Below are positions 17,503 through 27,375 of a DNA stretch of 64,000 bases, piece by piece. The translations under genes and the position numbers were made by a program. This stretch comes from Rhodospirillaceae bacterium (GTDB taxonomy: Bacteria > Pseudomonadota > Alphaproteobacteria > Rhodospirillales > Rhodospirillaceae): NCBI GenBank assembly GCA_029245025.1, contig JAQWQC010000031.1, forward strand, positions 1 through 64,000, in the 5' to 3' direction. The notes under the pieces are model-generated. The model made no database searches and was not told where the DNA came from. It saw only the letters and a list, made by a program, of their open reading frames with translations. Every line of letters starts with the position of its first letter. Positions within the stretch are counted from its first letter, which is position 1.

Positions 17503-19065
17503 ATGCTCATTCGATCGGTGTTTGCCACTGTAGCGTCTGTTCTTTTGGCAGTCAGTGGTGTTCGCAACGTTGAGGCGGCTTCGGAAATACAATGCCAAGC
17601 GCTTCAATCGCAGGATTTCTCGACGATTATTGATGCGTCAACTCATATAATTTCTACTCGCGCTATTGCGACCGAAAATGAGGTTCCGGCGCACTGCCAA
17701 GTTAAAGGTTATGTCAGTTCTGCCATTGAGTTTGAGCTGCGGCTACCCTTGGAGAATTGGAACGGTAAATTTATTCAACGTGGCTGTGGCGGTTTCTGCG
17801 GCAGCGTCTTTATCGGTGCCTGCAACAATCATATAAAAGATGGATACGCCTGTATTGCTAGTGACATGGGGCATACCTCAACGGCGATTGATGCGAAGTG
17901 GGCGTACAACGACTTGCAGGCTGAAATTGACTTTGGCTATCGAGCTACGCATGTCGTTACGGTTGCAGGCAAAGCAATTACAGAATCGTTTTATGCCAAT
18001 GCACCTCAGCGCTCTTACTTCATGGGTTGCTCCACTGGCGGGAGACAAGGCTTGGTAGAAGCGCAACGTTTTCCCTACGACTTTGATGGCATTGTCGCAG
18101 GCGCACCGGTGATTGACGAAACTGGAGCTGGCATGGAATTACTTTGGACCGTTGTCGCGAACCGAGATGACGCGGGGAAGCAAATTCTTACGGCTAGCAA
18201 GGTGCCGATGCTTCATGAGGCCGTCATCGCAAAATGCGATATGAACGATGGCATCGAAGATGGTCTGATTGGAGACGCTCGTGAATGTGATTTTGATCCA
18301 TCAGAGTTACAGTGTTTGGGGCAGGATAGAGATAACTGTTTAACGACCGCTCAGGTTGAGGCCGTCAATAAAATATATCAAGGTCCCGTCACTTCGGATG
18401 GCAAGGCGCTCTACACCGGTGGGGCGCAACGGGGGTCCGAGCTGAATTGGTTAGGTAACTACATCAGTGAAGACGGTGGTCTCTCGGTCTACGAAAAATT
18501 TATGGGCGACATGTTCCGTTACCTTAATTTCATGCCAGACCCTGGACCGTCTTGGCAGCAGACGGATTTTAACTTTGACGAAGACTACAAGCGTCTAGGG
18601 CTTATGGAGGCGATTTACACGGGTTCGAATCCGGATCTGCGCAAATTTAAAGCGCGGGGCGGCAAACTACTAACCTATCAGGGGTGGCGCGATCAGTCTG
18701 TCGTACCTCTCAACATCATCGACTATTACGAAATGGTGACCAGAACGATGGGTGATCTGGAGTCGACACAAGACTTTTATCGCCTGTTTATGATTCCTGG
18801 AATGAACCATTGCAGTGGCGGAGAAGGGGCCTATGCCATCGACTACCTATCCTACATGGAAGACTGGGTTGAGAATGGTAACGCGCCTGATGTTCTTATC
18901 GGAGTGCGCCCCAACGTTCGAGTTGATAGCGCAGGTACAGATTTGCCCTTAGAAGCCGATCAAGTCGAATTTAGCCGACCAGCTTTTCCGTATCCCGCCA
19001 AGGCTCAGTATGATGGAAATGGTGACCCGGCATCGGCCTCTAGTTTTTTTCGGGTAGACCCTTAG
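17503..19065 (+). CDS. Tannase/feruloyl esterase-family protein
   Basis: 520-residue exported enzyme; GGAGG lies just before the ATG. The signal peptide ends at VRNVEA. Family marks are the CS-D-HC arrangement: GCSTGGRQ with the nucleophilic Ser preceded by Cys, Asp in YQGWRDQSV, and His followed by Cys in GMNHCSGG. A calcium-binding loop CDMNDGIEDGLIGD is also present. Such enzymes cleave gallate, ferulate or other aromatic ester bonds outside the cytoplasm. The two nearby exported hydrolases suggest general ester catabolism. Confidence 0.88.
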   Translation: MLIRSVFATVASVLLAVSGVRNVEAASEIQCQALQSQDFSTIIDASTHIISTRAIATENEVPAHCQVKGYVSSAIEFELRLPLENWNGKFIQRGCGGFCGSVFIGACNNHIKDGYACIASDMGHTSTAIDAKWAYNDLQAEIDFGYRATHVVTVAGKAITESFYANAPQRSYFMGCSTGGRQGLVEAQRFPYDFDGIVAGAPVIDETGAGMELLWTVVANRDDAGKQILTASKVPMLHEAVIAKCDMNDGIEDGLIGDARECDFDPSELQCLGQDRDNCLTTAQVEAVNKIYQGPVTSDGKALYTGGAQRGSELNWLGNYISEDGGLSVYEKFMGDMFRYLNFMPDPGPSWQQTDFNFDEDYKRLGLMEAIYTGSNPDLRKFKARGGKLLTYQGWRDQSVVPLNIIDYYEMVTRTMGDLESTQDFYRLFMIPGMNHCSGGEGAYAIDYLSYMEDWVENGNAPDVLIGVRPNVRVDSAGTDLPLEADQVEFSRPAFPYPAKAQYDGNGDPASASSFFRVDP

Positions 19066-19089
19066 CTGACATCAAGTTGTGTGAAGCTT

Positions 19090-20952
19090 TTAATTTGCAG
19101 ATTTAAGTATCGACTGTTCGACGTAGGAGATCATTTTTTCCAATGAATCATCCAGCGAAAGTTCACCGGTGTTGACCTCCAGGTCTGGGCTCTCCGGCGG
19201 TTCCCATGGCGATGATATGCCGGTGAAGTCATTGATCTCGCCAAGCCTTGCTTTGGCGTAGAGACCTTTGACGTCCCGGGACTCGCAGACGCTCATGTCT
19301 GCGCTGATAAAGACTTCGTGGAATTGATCGCCGATAATTTCCCGCGCTTGCGCGCGTGCAGAATTGGTGGGGGCGATAAAAGCGGAAATGACGATTGTTC
19401 CGGAATCGGCGAAGAGTTTAGCGACTTCAGCAACGCGCCGAATGTTCTCTTCTCTCTCTTCTTCGCTAAATCCTAGGTCGCGATTCAATCTATTACGAAC
19501 ATTATCGCCATCAAGGGTGTAGACATTGATCTTACGATTGAACAGTTCTCTTTGAAGTGCCATCGCCAGTGTTGATTTGCCCGCACCCGACAAGCCGGAC
19601 ATCCACAACACGGCTCCGGGGTATCCATTGGCGGTTTCCCGTTCATCTGTCGTTACGGATTGGGGGACGGCAGTCAAGTTTCGTGAAGCCGTCTCAATGT
19701 CGCCACCTCCTTGGATAATGCAGCCCCCCACCAAGTTATACCCATCAAGGAGGACGGCCCGACCGAGCGCGGGAATGTCGTGAAACAGGTCGTAAGTGAT
19801 ATCGCTTCGTGAGCGGAGAGTGATTTCTGCGACACCGTTTTGTTGGACTTCGTGGCCGCGATGACGGCTCAGATCTTCGACGTCTATGACCGTATCAATA
19901 GAGTCGACGACAACTTCGTATTCGGCGGTCGCGAGTTTCAGAGTTAAAGATTCTCCATGACGCAAGCGATCACTGCTTAGCCAGAATAACTTGACCGACA
20001 ATGCGTTGGAGGATCGCGGTCCCGCTGCCGGTAATGTGAGGACGTGGCCACGTTCTATGAAAAGTTCGTCGTCTAGCGTAATTGCGACAGATTGGCCAGC
20101 CTGTATTTCGGTCGCGGTATCAGGGGAGGCCCAGCGTTCAATGGATACAACCTTCGCCGAACGACGTGTCGGCCAAACGCTAACTTCAGTACCAATTTGT
20201 AGCTGCCCGCTTTCCACTCGCCCGACAATCAAGCGACGGCCGTTCTGCCGGTATACGTCCTGGACGGGAAGGCGGAAGGGACGTTCAACAGTAGCGGTTG
20301 GGCGCGGAAATGTATCTAGTTCGTCTGAAACAGTTGGTCCCGCGTACCAGGGCATATTTTCTGATCGCTTTGCAAGGTTATCACCATGCATGGCGACGAC
20401 CGGAATCATTGCTTGAGCAGTTAGGCCTACTTCTTGAAGGTAGGCCTGCATTTCTGCTTCAACCGTCTTAAATCGATTTTCTGCATAGTCGACAAGATCC
20501 ATTTTATTGATCGCTACCACAACCTGCGGAACTCCGATTAAGTGCAGGAGGTAGGCATGGCGTCGGGTTTGCTCTGACACACCTTGTTTGGCGTCGATGA
20601 CGATTACCCCGGCATCAGCGCTAGCCGCGCCAGTAACCATATTACGCAAGAATTCGCGATGGCCTGGTGCATCGATAATGACGTAGCGCCGATTTTCAGT
20701 ATGAAACCATATCTGGGTTGAATCGACGGTTATCGCTTGATCGCGCTCTAGCTGCAGTGCGTCCAGCACGAAGGACCACTCAAATGGTGCGCCGCGTCGT
20801 TCGCAGCTTGATTGAAGCTCCTTTACCTTACCTGTCGGCAGAGAGTTTGTATCATGCAGCATGCGTCCGATTAGGGTCGATTTGCCGTGGTCAATGTGAC
20901 CGACGATAACGATCGGGAAAGCGCGTTCTCTAGCTGTGTTATTGGCGCTCAT
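19090..20952 (-). CDS. cysNC: Bifunctional sulfate adenylyltransferase large subunit / APS kinase
   Basis: 620 residues. The N-terminal GTPase (about 1-430) has G1 [14 protein letters not shown] and NKMDLVD, as in CysN. The C-terminal APS kinase (about 440-620) has the P-loop [10 protein letters not shown], the LDGDNVR segment and KGLYAKAR. With CysD it converts sulfate and ATP to APS using GTP hydrolysis, then phosphorylates APS to PAPS for cysteine synthesis or sulfotransferases. The start is 3 bp from the cysD stop, so the two are co-transcribed from the cysD side. Confidence 0.95.
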   Translation of the reverse strand: MSANNTARERAFPIVIVGHIDHGKSTLIGRMLHDTNSLPTGKVKELQSSCERRGAPFEWSFVLDALQLERDQAITVDSTQIWFHTENRRYVIIDAPGHREFLRNMVTGAASADAGVIVIDAKQGVSEQTRRHAYLLHLIGVPQVVVAINKMDLVDYAENRFKTVEAEMQAYLQEVGLTAQAMIPVVAMHGDNLAKRSENMPWYAGPTVSDELDTFPRPTATVERPFRLPVQDVYRQNGRRLIVGRVESGQLQIGTEVSVWPTRRSAKVVSIERWASPDTATEIQAGQSVAITLDDELFIERGHVLTLPAAGPRSSNALSVKLFWLSSDRLRHGESLTLKLATAEYEVVVDSIDTVIDVEDLSRHRGHEVQQNGVAEITLRSRSDITYDLFHDIPALGRAVLLDGYNLVGGCIIQGGGDIETASRNLTAVPQSVTTDERETANGYPGAVLWMSGLSGAGKSTLAMALQRELFNRKINVYTLDGDNVRNRLNRDLGFSEEEREENIRRVAEVAKLFADSGTIVISAFIAPTNSARAQAREIIGDQFHEVFISADMSVCESRDVKGLYAKARLGEINDFTGISSPWEPPESPDLEVNTGELSLDDSLEKMISYVEQSILKSAN

Positions 20953-20955
20953 GGT

Positions 20956-21750
20956 CTAGAGGTAGCCCATTGTGCGGAGTCGTTCGAAACTGTCTTCTGT
21001 TTCGTGGTCCATTGCTCGGCCAGCTCGCTCTGGGTCTCGTGTCGCTTCCAATTCGGTGATGATTTCGGCAATGGTTGTCGCATTAGACTCTATGGGTTCA
21101 GTAATTCCAATTTCACCGAGGGATCGGAACCTTTGGCCATTTTTGGCGTAGTACAAGGGTACCATGGGAATATTTTCCCGTTCTATGTAACGCCAGATAT
21201 CTACTTCCGTCCAATGCAGGAGCGGATGGACCCTGACATGGGTGCCAGGTGGAAATTCAGTATTGTACTGGTCCCAGAATTCAGGTGGCTGTCCTCTAAA
21301 GTCCCAAGAGTTATCAACGCTGCGGGGGCTAAATACTCTCTCTTTCGCTCTCGTTGCCTGTTCATCGCGTCGAATGCCAGTAATCAGTGCCTTGAAACCA
21401 TATCGATCTACGGCCTGCTGCAATCCTAGGGACTTCCGGGCTGCGAAACGTGAAGCGGGCGGCAAGCTTGCATCTACGGCCTCGATTGGCGGGCAATCAT
21501 CTGCGATCAGATCGAGATTCCACTCTTTACTAAAGGTGTCCCTAAACGCATAGGCCTCAGGGAACTCTTTACCAGTGTCGAGGTGTATTGCGGGAAAGGG
21601 CATGCGGCCAAGAAAGGCCTTCTTGGCCAGCCAGATCATGACGCACGAATCTTTCCCTAAGGACCAAAGTAGGCCAATTGGGTCAAACTTGTTGAACGCT
21701 TCACGCAGAATAAATACGCTTTGCGCCTCCAGGGCGTCTAAATCGTCCAT
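20956..21750 (-). CDS. cysD: Sulfate adenylyltransferase small subunit CysD
   Basis: 264 residues from ATG 21750, which aligns with the family N-terminus (LEAQSVFILREAF) and has AGGA about 11 bases upstream. A TTG at 21771 would add seven residues. The PP-loop motif is SLGKDSCVM, HLDTGKEFPE follows, and the ATP-binding region includes TGIRRDEQATRAKER. It catalyses adenylation of sulfate in complex with CysN. No cysH or sulfite reductase genes adjoin. Confidence 0.94.
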   Translation of the reverse strand: MDDLDALEAQSVFILREAFNKFDPIGLLWSLGKDSCVMIWLAKKAFLGRMPFPAIHLDTGKEFPEAYAFRDTFSKEWNLDLIADDCPPIEAVDASLPPASRFAARKSLGLQQAVDRYGFKALITGIRRDEQATRAKERVFSPRSVDNSWDFRGQPPEFWDQYNTEFPPGTHVRVHPLLHWTEVDIWRYIERENIPMVPLYYAKNGQRFRSLGEIGITEPIESNATTIAEIITELEATRDPERAGRAMDHETEDSFERLRTMGYL

Positions 21751-22003
21751 TTTCAATAGAATCCTAGCCAAAAGTGGCGCCTCATTGCCATCCCTTACCC
21801 CATATGTCTACGACTTCTGCGTCAAGGTGGGGGTGTGTTTTGAAGATTGACTGAATTCTTTTTCAGATGGTGTAATTCGGAGATCAGAAAGCTGCCTTTC
21901 TAACGCAAATGCGGGTAGGATTTTCTTTCTTGACGGCGGGTAGGCCCCTCAGGCCCAATGCTATTTCTAGAGAAACTAGATCACTTTTAGACTGGAGAGA
22001 GCG

Positions 22004-22264
22004 ATGACGCGATCCTTGGTGTCCGATGACAATGCAGATGGTTTTCGCCCCGAACATATACTTCATGCAATCTGCAATGACATCCTGCACTGCGGTCTTG
22101 ATATCGCAGAGGACACTCGACCTGGGGCGCAGCATGTGATGTTTAATAATAGGAAAATACTCAACAACCTTTCCGAAGCTATTATTCCAGCAGAATACTC
22201 CACTCGCACTTTCGATAAAGCTTTTGGGCCGACGGCAAGCAAACCACGTATTGGGAAAGAATAA
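22004..22264 (+). CDS. Hypothetical protein
   Basis: 86 codons beginning at ATG 22004, preceded by a good ribosome-binding site (GGAGAGAG at 21994-22001). The product is soluble, with segments FRPEHILHAICNDILH and AEYSTRTFDKAFGP. I recognise no family. It lies alone in the 640-bp stretch between cysD and the methyltransferase-like gene. A longer minus-strand ORF overlaps it (21884-22324) but lacks a clear start signal. The flanks 21751-22003 and 22265-22387 hold nothing else I can identify. Confidence 0.45.
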   Translation: MTRSLVSDDNADGFRPEHILHAICNDILHCGLDIAEDTRPGAQHVMFNNRKILNNLSEAIIPAEYSTRTFDKAFGPTASKPRIGKE

Positions 22265-22387
22265 TCCAAATCGTAATTTTTTGTGCTCATCTTTTTTAGG
22301 CAATTTTTGGATGGGTGACGACATCTATCCTGAACCCCCTCGTTTCTAGGACATTAGTTAGCTCCGGCAACCGGTGCGCGGAACACC

Positions 22388-23167
22388 ATGGCGATCACTA
22401 ATATTGAATACGCTCTACTCAAGCGGCTTAAAGAATCTGGTTTCGTCAAAGATAATTCTGCCTTGCTCGAGCTTGGGCAATCAAACTGGTATGGGGACGT
22501 GCCCCTGACCACTTTGGTAGACGACATTCGCAAAAATGTCATATCAGAGTCAGAAGCTAGCGAGATGATAGGTCGAATAGAACGCTTATCAAATGATCAG
22601 CCGCCCAATTGGCTGTTTGGAATTGCGGACGTGTTCTGGCAGACGTTTCTTGGTCCGCATAGCTATGCGGCGATCGATTTGCATGGCGTCGACGACCGAG
22701 CGCGAAAACTTGATCTAAATGAACCAGTCAATTTGGACCAACAATTTGACATCGTGTGCAACTTCGGCACGGCGGAACACGTGTTCAACGTTTACCAAGT
22801 CTTTAAGACGATGCACGATTTAACCAAAGAGAACGGGTGGATGCTCCATGGATTGCCTTTTCAAGGCTGGATCGACCATGGCTTCTATAATTTTCAACCA
22901 ACCTTCTTTTTTGATCTGTGTGAGGCAAATAGCTACGCACCAGGCATTTTCTTGTACGCCGAAACCATACCCCCAAAAATTGTTTCAGTGGATTCTCGGG
23001 CCACTATCCTAAACATGGCGGAGCGGGGCGAGGTTGGGCCCAATGCTATGCTCTATGTGGGTTTACACAAGCGCAGCAGAGGCGGGCCATTCAAGGCTCC
23101 AATTCAGGGTTACTATAGTACTCGCCTTGACAAAGATGCGGCGGATAAGTGGAAAACTCTCCGCTAG
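22388..23167 (+). CDS. SAM-dependent methyltransferase-like protein
   Basis: 259 residues resembling class I methyltransferases. LLELGQSNWYGD stands where motif I is expected, AAIDLHG where the acidic ribose-binding strand is, and FDIVCNFGTAEHVFN resembles motif IV and its helix. The strand MLHGLPFQGWIDHGFYNFQP is characteristic of a subgroup found near glycan or lipid modification genes. The glycine-rich loop is degenerate, so activity is uncertain. No signal peptide. Substrate unknown. Confidence 0.55.
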   Translation: MAITNIEYALLKRLKESGFVKDNSALLELGQSNWYGDVPLTTLVDDIRKNVISESEASEMIGRIERLSNDQPPNWLFGIADVFWQTFLGPHSYAAIDLHGVDDRARKLDLNEPVNLDQQFDIVCNFGTAEHVFNVYQVFKTMHDLTKENGWMLHGLPFQGWIDHGFYNFQPTFFFDLCEANSYAPGIFLYAETIPPKIVSVDSRATILNMAERGEVGPNAMLYVGLHKRSRGGPFKAPIQGYYSTRLDKDAADKWKTLR

Positions 23168-23260
23168 GCATGTATCAATAGATAATAGCAAGGCGTTATG
23201 AGATTTAGGAATATAGCGTCCCTAGGTACGATTCTTGTTTATGTATAGTGGAGATTACGT

Positions 23261-24169
23261 ATGACGAACCGTGATGTGTCCCGTCGTGATTTTGCGGCTA
23301 AGGCCGTTGGTATAAGTGCAGCGGGTGTTGGTGCGGCTACAGTCGGTTTGGCTGGCGCGAGCGCCGGTAGCGCTGCAGTTACGTCTCTCCCAATAGACCC
23401 GGTCGAGCAGTTGCATGCCATGGTCAAGATGATGGGCACGCAGGAAGAAGAGCGTGTTGTCTGGAAAACAAAAGGCAAGATTTTCGCTATTATGCCCGAC
23501 GATGTCATTCTGCTTTATGGGATGCGGGGAAGTGAAAGTACCTGGTGGCGGCAAATCGATGACACCACGTATGTGCGCTACAACTCAACGATGTCGTTTT
23601 TTACGGACCCTGAAACTGATGAGTTCATCGACGAATATACGAGCCCCATCAATGGCGCGACTGTAAAGCTGCCGGTCAGTTACATCCGTCACAAAGAAGG
23701 GGAGTGGTTCACGCCTATGGGCACGTATTACGGGTCTATGAAGAAGGCGTTCCCTGAAAAATACAAAGACGAACCATTGCATATGGACTGGACTTTGGAT
23801 GGTGACGTCATTCGTCGGCAGGAAGGCGATAACTTTCCTCCAATTATCCCCCAGCCATCCATTGAATATGCGTCGATGTTCTCTTGGGCTTCTGAAGTTT
23901 TCGATCCAGATGTTAAGCGGGCCAATGGCGTATCTTGTGGCTGGAATATTATGGCCGGCTCGCGTCAGCCATACGTAGATCTCGGTGTCCCGCCTGGTAA
24001 CGTCAATTGGCACTTTGATGCCGTGAAGCTGGACGATACGGAACAGCTCGGCGACGATTACCTGGCATTGGCACGCGCTCACAGCGACCGTTTCGACATA
24101 TCCCCAGAGCTGGACGAGGGACCGTCCTTCTTTGAGCGTATTCTGGAGATGCGTGGGTTCAACCGATAG
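23261..24169 (+). CDS. Tat-exported DUF1838-family protein
   Basis: 302 residues with a twin-arginine signal (SRRDFAAKAVGISAAGVG, Ala-rich hydrophobic core). The mature part looks like DUF1838: WWRQIDDTTYVRYNSTMSFF, PLHMDWTLDGDVI, EYASMFSWASEVFDP and a C-terminal EGPSFFERILEMRG. The biochemical function of DUF1838 is not established. Tat export implies folding, perhaps with a cofactor, before translocation to the periplasm. Confidence 0.72.
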   Translation: MTNRDVSRRDFAAKAVGISAAGVGAATVGLAGASAGSAAVTSLPIDPVEQLHAMVKMMGTQEEERVVWKTKGKIFAIMPDDVILLYGMRGSESTWWRQIDDTTYVRYNSTMSFFTDPETDEFIDEYTSPINGATVKLPVSYIRHKEGEWFTPMGTYYGSMKKAFPEKYKDEPLHMDWTLDGDVIRRQEGDNFPPIIPQPSIEYASMFSWASEVFDPDVKRANGVSCGWNIMAGSRQPYVDLGVPPGNVNWHFDAVKLDDTEQLGDDYLALARAHSDRFDISPELDEGPSFFERILEMRGFNR

Positions 24170-24251
24170 GTAATTCCGGTAACGCTAGTGAAGTGGTCTG
24201 AGAACCTACTCTATACACGGTGCATGCGGCATCACATGGTCGTGTGAGAAA

Positions 24252-25841
24252 ATGATAGCGACATTAGATCAGGCAGTGACATTACATCGTGCAGGTCGGA
24301 CGACCGATGCCGCCCGATGCTACGAGGAGGTTGTTACTGCCGACCCTGAAGCGCTTCCTGCGCGGCATGGCTTTGCGGTCTTGCTTCTGCAGTTGGGAGA
24401 GGCGGACAAAGCACGTGAACACCTTGAATTCATCGTTGAACGAGGTGGGGATGATGCAAATGTGCTCAACGCACTCGGCGTTGTACATCAGCAACAGGGT
24501 GATGCGATCGCGGCTGCTGACAGTTTTGAGCAGGCGCTCACTCACGATCCCAATCACGGCAAAGCTATGGCGAATTTGGGCGTTGCCCGGTATCAACTCG
24601 ATGACTTTCAAGGCTCTTTTGATGTCCTGTCCCGCGCGGTCCAAATTGAGCCCGAAAACGCCGCCGCTTTTGTTAGTTTTGGTCAAACGTTGCGGGCTCT
24701 GGAAAAGCTAGATGAGGCCGCGCAGGCCGCACGCCGTGCAGTGCAGCTGTCGCCCAACCACTTGCCAGCCCATGTTGATCTCGGCGTCACCTTAATGGCT
24801 TTGGGGCAACGGGAAGAGGCTGAGGCCCATTACGAGAAGGCCTTGGCCATAGACTCTGATGCCATGGAAGCCCACCACTATCTCGCCCATATCAAACTCC
24901 AGCAAGGGCGCCTTACAGACGGCTGGGTGGATTTTGAATGGCGCTGGCGGACACCTGATTTTCTCGCCGCAGATTCGTTTTTCAACTTACCAACGTGGGA
25001 TGGAGCTCCATTAAGAGAAGGTGCGTTGCTTGTCTGGGCGGAGCAAGGCGTTGGTGATCAGATAATGTATGCTGGTATACTGCCCGACCTTGAGCCTGCG
25101 CAGTCCGATGTGGTGTTGGCTTGTTCCCAAACTCTCGTCCCGCTCTTTGCTCGCTCAATTCCGTTCGCCAAGGTCATATCCATGGCGGCTGCAAAAGAGG
25201 ACTCTCAGTTAGCAGGAACGGTGAGCGCACAAGTCCCGATCGGAAGTCTCGGCCGTTTTTTCCGACCTGATATGACTTCATTTCCAGCACGTACGTCATA
25301 TTTAATAAGCGATCAAAATCGCACCGCAGAACTCCGGTCCAAGTACACGCTGCGGAACGGCGAAAAACCTTTGGTTGGAGTCTCTTGGCGAAGTGGCAAC
25401 GCCAAGACCGGTGCCGCCCAATCACTCGAGCTTGCTGAGTTGACCGCGGGACTTGGCCGGACGGATGTCACATTTATTGACTTACAATACGGTGACACGT
25501 CAGCCGATCGAGCAGCTGCCAATCGCGCCGGGGCTACGGTGTTTGAGGATGTTGAAATTGACCCCCTGGCTGATCTCGATGGGTTTGCGGCGCAAGTCGC
25601 TGCCATGGATTTGGTGATCACAATCTCAAACACGACTGCCCATGTGGCTGGTGCGCTCGGTGTTCCGTGCTGGCTGCTGCTGCCTAAGGGTTTGGGGGAG
25701 AACTGGTATTGGTTTCTCGACCGTGACGATAGCCCGTGGTATCCGTCATTGAGTCTTTTTCGCCAGAGTCAGCCGGGAGATTGGACAGGCGTTTTTGACT
25801 CAATACGTGCGGCGTTTACATCGCGTTCCTCTTTCAATTGA
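24252..25841 (+). CDS. TPR protein with glycosyltransferase-9-like C-terminal domain (copy 1)
   Basis: 529 residues. The first ~225 form about six TPR repeats (for example ALGVVHQQQGDAIAAADSFE and DLGVTLMALGQREEAEAHYE). The C-terminal ~300 resemble the GT-B heptosyltransferase-like domain: WAEQGVGDQIMYAGILPDL, VGVSWRSGNAKTG, and DLVITISNTTAHVAGALGVP, the nucleotide-sugar-binding end of the fold. It may glycosylate proteins or surface polymers, but activity is inferred. No signal peptide. The next gene is a paralogue in tandem. Confidence 0.75.
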   Translation: MIATLDQAVTLHRAGRTTDAARCYEEVVTADPEALPARHGFAVLLLQLGEADKAREHLEFIVERGGDDANVLNALGVVHQQQGDAIAAADSFEQALTHDPNHGKAMANLGVARYQLDDFQGSFDVLSRAVQIEPENAAAFVSFGQTLRALEKLDEAAQAARRAVQLSPNHLPAHVDLGVTLMALGQREEAEAHYEKALAIDSDAMEAHHYLAHIKLQQGRLTDGWVDFEWRWRTPDFLAADSFFNLPTWDGAPLREGALLVWAEQGVGDQIMYAGILPDLEPAQSDVVLACSQTLVPLFARSIPFAKVISMAAAKEDSQLAGTVSAQVPIGSLGRFFRPDMTSFPARTSYLISDQNRTAELRSKYTLRNGEKPLVGVSWRSGNAKTGAAQSLELAELTAGLGRTDVTFIDLQYGDTSADRAAANRAGATVFEDVEIDPLADLDGFAAQVAAMDLVITISNTTAHVAGALGVPCWLLLPKGLGENWYWFLDRDDSPWYPSLSLFRQSQPGDWTGVFDSIRAAFTSRSSFN

Positions 25842-25851
25842 TTGTCGAACT

Positions 25852-27324
25852 ATGAGACCGACACTTGATCAAGCTGTGACTTTACATCGGGCCGGTCAGA
25901 CAGCCGATGCTGAGCGGCGCTATGAAGAGATCATTGCTTCCAGCCCTGACTCTGTGCCGGCAAGGCACGGTCTAGGTGTCTTGTTGCTGCAAACAGGACG
26001 TCCCAGACATGCCCTAACGCACCTCAGCTTTGTGGCGGAAAGACAAAGTGAAGATGCAGGCGTTCTTAATGCGTTGGGTGCGGCGCAAATGCAGATAGGT
26101 GAAGACGCCGGGGCACTGAAGAGTTTTCAATCAGCGATCTCACATGATCCGAACCACAGTCTCGCAGCGGCTAATTTGGGCGTCCTTCTTCTAAGGCTTA
26201 ATGACCCCATGGCTGCAACCGAGATGTTAGAGCGCGCGGTTAAAATTGACCCAAGTAATACTGAAGCCCAGTACAACTATAGTCGGGCGTTAAGTGCTTC
26301 TGGCCGATTAACTGAAGCCGTAAATGCAGCACGCCAGGTTGTCGCCTTGTCACCTGAGAGCGCCGACGCGCATCACCATTTGGGCCAGACACTTCTTAAA
26401 TCGGGGCACTTGGCGGAAGGTTGGCCTGCTTTTGAATGGCGTTGGAAAACAAAAGAATTCCGGCGTGCGACAGCAGTCATGGACGTGCCGCAGTGGGACG
26501 GGCAGTCGCTATCTGAAGGGGTGGTACTCCTATGGGCGGAGCAGGGGGTCGGTGATCAGGTTTTGTACGCCAGCATGATGCACGAGACCGAAGGTATGAC
26601 CCCGCGCATACTGATTGCTTGTATGGAGCGGTTGGTGCCGTTGTTTGCTCGGTCGTTTCCCTTTGCCAAAGTACAGGCCATTGAAGACCTGACCAGTGAT
26701 CAGGCCACCATGCAAAGTCTGTCGGCGCAACTTCCGGTCGGAGATTTGGGCCGGCTGCTTCGCCCAGACATGACCTCATTTCCAGATCGGTCATCTTATC
26801 TCGTTGTAGACCAATCACGCGCTGACGTTCTCAAGAAACGCTATCGCAGTGACACTGATGATAGACCGGTTATCGGTTTGTCATGGCGCAGCAGTAATCC
26901 GCGATACAGTTCGGCTAAGTCGATGGAGCTTGTTGATCTGGCTGACGCCTTTAGTGACACGGAAGCCACTTTTATTGACCTGCAATATGGTGACACCTCA
27001 GGTGATCGCGCGGCTATAATAAAAAAGGGATTTGACATCTTCAGAGATAGCGATGTTGACCCGTTAACCGACCTCGATGGTTTTGCGGCACAGGTGGGCG
27101 CGATGGATTTGGTCGTCACAACGTCCAACACTACTGCGCACATCGCCGGTGCCCTCGGGGTGCCATGCTGGGTACTGGTACCAGCGGGCGCGGGTGGTTT
27201 TTGGTATTGGTTTCTCGACCGCGACGACAGCCCGTGGTATCCGTCCATTCGCCTGTTTCGACAGGTGACGCCAGGGGTGTGGGCGGATACGATCAACGAC
27301 GTCAGGGCGGCGTTTAACCGGTAA
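25852..27324 (+). CDS. TPR protein with glycosyltransferase-9-like C-terminal domain (copy 2)
   Basis: 490 residues from ATG 25852, 10 bp after copy 1; an upstream in-frame start would overlap copy 1. Its N-terminus (TLDQAVTLHRAGQTADAERR) and C-terminus (WYWFLDRDDSPWYPS) nearly repeat those of copy 1, so the pair arose by tandem duplication. The central TPR and linker regions have diverged. Retained motifs are WAEQGVGDQVLYASMM, IGLSWRSSNP and DLVVTTSNTTAHIAGALGVP. Either the two act on different acceptors or they form a heteromer. Confidence 0.75.
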   Translation: MRPTLDQAVTLHRAGQTADAERRYEEIIASSPDSVPARHGLGVLLLQTGRPRHALTHLSFVAERQSEDAGVLNALGAAQMQIGEDAGALKSFQSAISHDPNHSLAAANLGVLLLRLNDPMAATEMLERAVKIDPSNTEAQYNYSRALSASGRLTEAVNAARQVVALSPESADAHHHLGQTLLKSGHLAEGWPAFEWRWKTKEFRRATAVMDVPQWDGQSLSEGVVLLWAEQGVGDQVLYASMMHETEGMTPRILIACMERLVPLFARSFPFAKVQAIEDLTSDQATMQSLSAQLPVGDLGRLLRPDMTSFPDRSSYLVVDQSRADVLKKRYRSDTDDRPVIGLSWRSSNPRYSSAKSMELVDLADAFSDTEATFIDLQYGDTSGDRAAIIKKGFDIFRDSDVDPLTDLDGFAAQVGAMDLVVTTSNTTAHIAGALGVPCWVLVPAGAGGFWYWFLDRDDSPWYPSIRLFRQVTPGVWADTINDVRAAFNR

Positions 27325-27375
27325 TCCAGTCTACCCCCCGAGTATTCATTTTTGCTGTAACGGACAAGACCCTCA

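Noticed and set aside
17308-17607. Minus-strand 99-codon ORF with a hydrophobic C-terminal half
   Set aside because: It overlaps the promoter and first codons of the tannase-family gene, has no ribosome-binding site at any start and no recognised family.
18615-18640. GGTTCGAATCC, resembling a tRNA T-arm
   Set aside because: It encodes conserved residues of the tannase-family protein and no acceptor or anticodon arms surround it.
21884-22324. 146-codon minus-strand ORF upstream of cysD
   Set aside because: It overlaps a shorter plus-strand frame that has a strong ribosome-binding site, and its own sequence resembles nothing known.
23585-24082. 165-codon ORF opposite the DUF1838 gene
   Set aside because: It is an antisense shadow of a gene with a clear Tat signal and conserved segments.
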